From CAWAYR01 sp050250875 (GTDB taxonomy: Bacteria; Acidobacteriota; Vicinamibacteria; Vicinamibacterales; UBA2999): a stretch of DNA of 64,000 bases. Shown piece by piece: positions 60,849 through 64,000 of the stretch (position 1 is the stretch's first letter; every line of letters begins with the position of its first letter). A model generated the notes under the pieces. That model saw only the letters and a list, made by a program, of their open reading frames with translations. It ran no database searches and was not told the DNA's origin. The position numbers and the translations under genes were made by a program. Location of the stretch: contig JBFWNV010000003.1 of NCBI GenBank assembly GCA_050250875.1, positions 124,001 to 188,000 of the forward strand. The letters run 5' to 3'.

Positions 60849-62291
60849 CTATTGTGGCGCAGCGATCGGCTTGCCGGTGACGTCGACGATCTCGACGGCG
60901 GTGAAGCCGGCCAGCTGATCCTTCACCTTGGTGTAGTCGCCGACGACCACGACCAGCGAATCGGCCGAGCCGAGCAGCATGCGGGCGCCGGTGACCACCG
61001 TCTCGGGCGCCAGCGCCGTCATGCGCGCCTGGTAGGTCTCGGGATAGTCGGCCGGCAGCCCGAAGGTCTGCACCGTGTTGAGCGTCGCCGCCAGCCCGTT
61101 CTGGGTGGCGTTCTGGATGACGAACAGGCCGCGGGCGTAGGCCTTGGCGCCGTCGAGTTCCGCCGCCGCCGGCGGCGTCGCCCGCAGCGCGTCCATCTCG
61201 GCGTAGACCTCTTTCAGCGTCGCGCCGGTGACGTCGTTGCGCACGTCGGCGACGGCGCGGTAGACGCCGGTGTCGCCGAAGGCGGCGAACAGCGACTGCG
61301 GCGAGTAGGTGTAGCCCTTCTCCTCGCGGATGTTGCGGACCAGCCGCGAGTCGAACGCGCCGCCGTAGATCTGGTTGGCCAGCTGCAGCATGAACCAGCG
61401 CGAATCGTCGCGCTTGACGGCGAGGTTGCCGACCGAGATCGACGACTGCACGCTGCCCGGCCGGTGCACGAACACCAGGCGGCGGCCGGTCAGGGCCGGC
61501 GGCGCCGGAAACGCCGGCCGCCGCGGCTCCCCGCGCGCCCAGTCCCCGAACGCCCGCTCGACCGCCGGCACGACGGTGGCGGCGTCGACGTCGCCGGTAA
61601 TGACGAGAAAGGCGTTGTTCGGCAGGTAGTGCGCGCCGTGGTAGGCGACGATGGCGGCGCGGTCGATCGCCTTCACCGAGTCAGGCGTGGCGCCGATGCG
61701 ACCGTAGGGATGGCTGCCGAAGAGGGCGGTGCGGAACTGCCGGTTCGACACGAACGAGGCCGAGGCCAGCTGCGCCTGGGTGCGCTGCGCGGCGTTGGCG
61801 ACCAGCAGCTGCACTTCGGCCTCGGGGAACGTCGGCCGGCGCACCACGTCGCTGACGATGTCGAGCATCTGCGGCAGCGTCTCGGCGAGACCGCGCATCG
61901 TGAACGTGGTCGAGTCCTGGCCCACCGCCGCGCCGAGCGAGGCGCCCATCGCGAACACCTCGTCGCGCAGCTGGCGGCTGGCGCGGGTCGTGGTGCCCTC
62001 CTGGGCGGCGTCGGCGACGAACTGGGCCAGCCCCGCCTGGGTCGCCGGGTCGGCGGCCAGCCCGGATCGGAACGTCAGGTAGACCGACACCTTGGGCACC
62101 GTGGCGAAACGCGCCACGACCACCTGCAGCCCGTTGGCGAGGGTGCGCTCGACCCGGGGCGGCGGCGCGAAGGCGCGCTCTGGCCCGATCGCCGGCCGCG
62201 GCGGCACCGCCGCCGGCCCCTGAGCGGCCACCTCGAGCGGCAGCGCGCACAGCAGGGCCGCCGCGACGGCGAGTCGATGTCGGCGCCTCAT
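60849..62291 (-). CDS. M16 peptidase-like subunit, inactive zinc site
   Basis: 480 aa. A signal peptide (about 1-23, ending EVAAQ) precedes two M16 units. The HxxEH zinc motif is missing: the matching helix reads GLAQFVADAAQEGT. The second half keeps the R/Y substrate-binding features (SSISVGNLAVKRDDSRWFMLQLANQIYGGAFDSRL, about 285-319). Proteins of this kind pair with an active M16 subunit, here encoded just upstream with a 4-bp overlap. A periplasmic peptide-degrading heterodimer is expected. Confidence 0.88.
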   Translation of the reverse strand: MRRRHRLAVAAALLCALPLEVAAQGPAAVPPRPAIGPERAFAPPPRVERTLANGLQVVVARFATVPKVSVYLTFRSGLAADPATQAGLAQFVADAAQEGTTTRASRQLRDEVFAMGASLGAAVGQDSTTFTMRGLAETLPQMLDIVSDVVRRPTFPEAEVQLLVANAAQRTQAQLASASFVSNRQFRTALFGSHPYGRIGATPDSVKAIDRAAIVAYHGAHYLPNNAFLVITGDVDAATVVPAVERAFGDWARGEPRRPAFPAPPALTGRRLVFVHRPGSVQSSISVGNLAVKRDDSRWFMLQLANQIYGGAFDSRLVRNIREEKGYTYSPQSLFAAFGDTGVYRAVADVRNDVTGATLKEVYAEMDALRATPPAAAELDGAKAYARGLFVIQNATQNGLAATLNTVQTFGLPADYPETYQARMTALAPETVVTGARMLLGSADSLVVVVGDYTKVKDQLAGFTAVEIVDVTGKPIAAPQ

Positions 62292-63691
62292 CGCACACCT
62301 CCCTGGGCCGACGGCGCCGCGGCGGGTCGGCTGTCGAGCGTCGTGCGGTTGCTGGCGACGAGCCAGCGGCCCGCCGCCGCTTTCACGTCGTCGAGCGTCA
62401 CGGCGTCGAGCGAACCGAGGATCGTGTTGATCCGTCCCGGGTCGTCGTCGAACAGCGCGAAGGCGGCCAGCAGGTTGGCGCGGCCGAAGCGCGGCAGGCC
62501 ACCCCCTTCGAGATCCTCGAGGAACGCCGAACGCAGGGCGCGCTTGGCGCTGGCCAGCTCCGCGGCGGTGATGCCCCGCTCCCGCACCTCGGCGAGCACC
62601 GCGTCGACGGTGGCGATCACCTGGTCGGCGGTGGTGTCGGGCCGGTAGTCCACGCGCACGGTGAAGAGCATCGGCCCCTTCATGTCCCAGTTGGTGCCGA
62701 GCAGGTTGAAGGCGCCGGCGACGGCCGTGGCCTGGCGGGTCTCGCGCACCAGCTTCTGGTGCAGCCGCGCGCTCTGATCGCCGACGATCAGCGGATCGAG
62801 CACGGCCAGCGCGAAGAAGTCCTTCGACATCCGCGGCGGCAGGTGCCAGGCCATCGCCATCGCCGGCGTCCGGGCCAGCCGGTCGTCGCGCGTCACGCGC
62901 TTCTCGGCCGTCTGCGCCGGCTCACCGACGTCGGCCGGCGGGATCGGCGTGCCCCGCGGGATGCCGCCGAAGTGCTTCTCGGCGAGCGCCCGCACCTCGG
63001 CCGCCGTGGTGTCGCCGACGACGACCAGCACGGCGTTGTTGGGCGCGTAGTACGTACGGAAGAAGGCCCGGACGTCGTCGAGCGTGGCGGCCTCGAGCTC
63101 GGACAGGTCGCCGTAGAAGTTGTGGGCGTTGTGCCAGTTGGTGTTGGCCTTCTCCCACAGGTCGAGCCACTCGAAGCCGCCATGCGGCTGATTGAGGACG
63201 TTGACCCGCACCTCCTCGCTGACCACGTTCTGCTGGTTCTTCAGATTCTCGGGCGTGAGGTCGAGACCGCGCATGCGATCGGCCTCGAGCCACAGCGTGA
63301 GCTCGAGCGCGTTGGCGGGCACCACCTGGTAGTAGTTGGTGTAGTCGAACCGGGTCGAGCCGTTGAGCACGCCGCCGGCCCGCGACACCAGCTGGATGTG
63401 CTCGAGCTTCTTCAGCGAGGTCGAGCCCTGGAACATCATGTGCTCGAACAGGTGCGCGAAGCCGGTGCGGCCCTTGGGCTCGACGCGGAAGCCGATGTTG
63501 TACATGACCTCGACGAGCACCACCGGCGCGGTGCGATCGGAGCTCACGACGACCTTCAGGCCGTTGGGCAGGGTGAAGTACTCGTACGGCACCGTGAAGG
63601 CCGGCGGCGGGCCGGCGGGTGGCTGGCCGGCAGCCGCGGATACCGTGAGGGCGGCGACGACGGCGGCGAGAAGGGCGAAGCGGGCAGGCAT
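62288..63691 (-). CDS. M16 family zinc metallopeptidase
   Basis: 467 aa. A signal peptide (1-22, ending SAAAGQ) precedes an active M16 unit with H80-L-F-E-H84 (FAHLFEHMMFQG) and the third zinc ligand E160, 76 residues after the last His (NVVSEEVRV). An inactive-style second half follows. It probably forms the clamp-shaped heterodimer with the downstream subunit (ATGA overlap). The start at MPARFAL is the only one that gives a signal peptide; the frame runs on upstream in non-coding sequence. Confidence 0.92.
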   Translation of the reverse strand: MPARFALLAAVVAALTVSAAAGQPPAGPPPAFTVPYEYFTLPNGLKVVVSSDRTAPVVLVEVMYNIGFRVEPKGRTGFAHLFEHMMFQGSTSLKKLEHIQLVSRAGGVLNGSTRFDYTNYYQVVPANALELTLWLEADRMRGLDLTPENLKNQQNVVSEEVRVNVLNQPHGGFEWLDLWEKANTNWHNAHNFYGDLSELEAATLDDVRAFFRTYYAPNNAVLVVVGDTTAAEVRALAEKHFGGIPRGTPIPPADVGEPAQTAEKRVTRDDRLARTPAMAMAWHLPPRMSKDFFALAVLDPLIVGDQSARLHQKLVRETRQATAVAGAFNLLGTNWDMKGPMLFTVRVDYRPDTTADQVIATVDAVLAEVRERGITAAELASAKRALRSAFLEDLEGGGLPRFGRANLLAAFALFDDDPGRINTILGSLDAVTLDDVKAAAGRWLVASNRTTLDSRPAAAPSAQGGVR

Positions 63692-63770
63692 GCGATGGCT
63701 CCTGGCGGTCGGCGGCAAAGGGACGACACCGGAGAGACGTCCGGCCGCGCCGATTGGTTCGTGATCCCGT

Positions 63771-64000
63771 TCAGGGCCGGGACGAACCCGGTGACGAACC
63801 GCGCTCGGCCCTGACGATGAGCTCGACGACGCGCGAGTAGCTGGCGACGCCCTCGGCCACGCCCTGCGACCGCAGATAGCCATCGTATACGCGCCAGCCG
63901 ACCCGCTGCACGACTTCGACGGCCGCCGCCGCCCGCCGGGCGATGGCGGCCAGATCGTCGCGCGGCCCGGGCGCCAGCGCCTCGAGCGCGGCACGCCGGG
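63771..64000 (-). CDS. 3' end of an unknown gene (cut by window edge)
   Basis: The last 76 codons of a minus-strand frame that ends in TGA at 63771. The residues read as Ala/Arg-rich helices (LAAIARRAAAAVEVVQR; YDGYLRSQGVAEGVASYSRV) with a Ser/Pro tail. The 79-bp gap to the M16 start shows no clear promoter. Family not recognisable from this part. Confidence 0.55.
   Translation of the reverse strand, partial: RRAALEALAPGPRDDLAAIARRAAAAVEVVQRVGWRVYDGYLRSQGVAEGVASYSRVVELIVRAERGSSPGSSRP

Noticed and set aside
62288..63994. Extension of the M16 gene to 63994
   Set aside because: The extra 101 codons are Arg/Ser/Pro-rich, overlap the frame of the last gene and would bury the signal peptide.

Overview
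This is a 64-kb, very GC-rich chromosomal segment with dense bacterial coding on both strands. The family content points to Acidobacteriota, probably the Vicinamibacteria-type lineage. The pointers are a large TonB-dependent receptor with an N-terminal carboxypeptidase-regulatory-like plug extension, a VWFA-related protein of the type common in Acidobacteria, an 'ADOP' (acidobacterial duplicated orphan permease) MacB-like permease, a CBM9/DUF5916 outer-membrane protein, and many secreted hydrolases and lipoproteins. The assignment is an inference from gene content. No rRNA lies in the window, and I see no phage, insertion sequence or CRISPR array.

Layout. 1-4.4 kb (minus strand): a cytochrome c maturation cluster (CxxxY-type CcmE, a CcmF-CcmH fusion, a CcmI-like zinc-ribbon membrane protein) behind maf. 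4.5-11.2 kb: a DUF721/DciA-like protein, thiolase, an exported PLP enzyme, a secreted alpha/beta hydrolase, a heavy-metal-binding protein paired with a monoheme c-type protein, and a DUF457 membrane protein. 11.3-14.9 kb: recA with a strong promoter, a PAP2 phosphatase, a repeat-bearing gap, tRNA-Phe(GAA), a lipoprotein and pssA. 15-28.4 kb: envelope proteins (DUF5916, an unknown secreted protein, VWFA-related, a Tat-exported molybdopterin oxidoreductase with DUF2490, a TPR lipoprotein, a TonB receptor). 28.4-36.8 kb: ilvD, an S4 RNA-binding protein, a UPF0182 membrane protein, a sarcosine-oxidase-like flavoenzyme, a DUF5009-like acyltransferase and moaA. 36.9-50.2 kb: a PQQ dehydrogenase with a diheme cytochrome c, a sortilin-like BNR protein with a bacilliredoxin, class II photolyase, an amidohydrolase, an amidohydrolase/HIT/HAD cassette and diaminopropionate ammonia-lyase. 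50.4-59.8 kb: a seven-gene same-strand block encoding a periplasmic adaptor, ABC ATPase, ADOP permease, a second ABC ATPase, an NtrC-type regulator, its histidine kinase and a membrane-anchored trypsin-like protease. 59.8-64 kb: Sua5/TsaC, an M16 protease pair and the 3' end of one more gene.

The most interesting system is the 50.2-59.8 kb block. A near-consensus sigma-54 (-24/-12) site lies before the adaptor gene, and a perfect 11-bp inverted repeat about 100 bp further upstream looks like an enhancer. The operon itself encodes the sigma-54 activator, so it may be a self-regulated envelope-stress or efflux module. Two genome-style features also stand out. One is a heptanucleotide (CCCGAGN)-type repeat family in intergenic gaps, including inside this operon. 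The other is the frequent placement of a -10-like hexamer 6-8 nt before the start codon, which suggests many leaderless transcripts.
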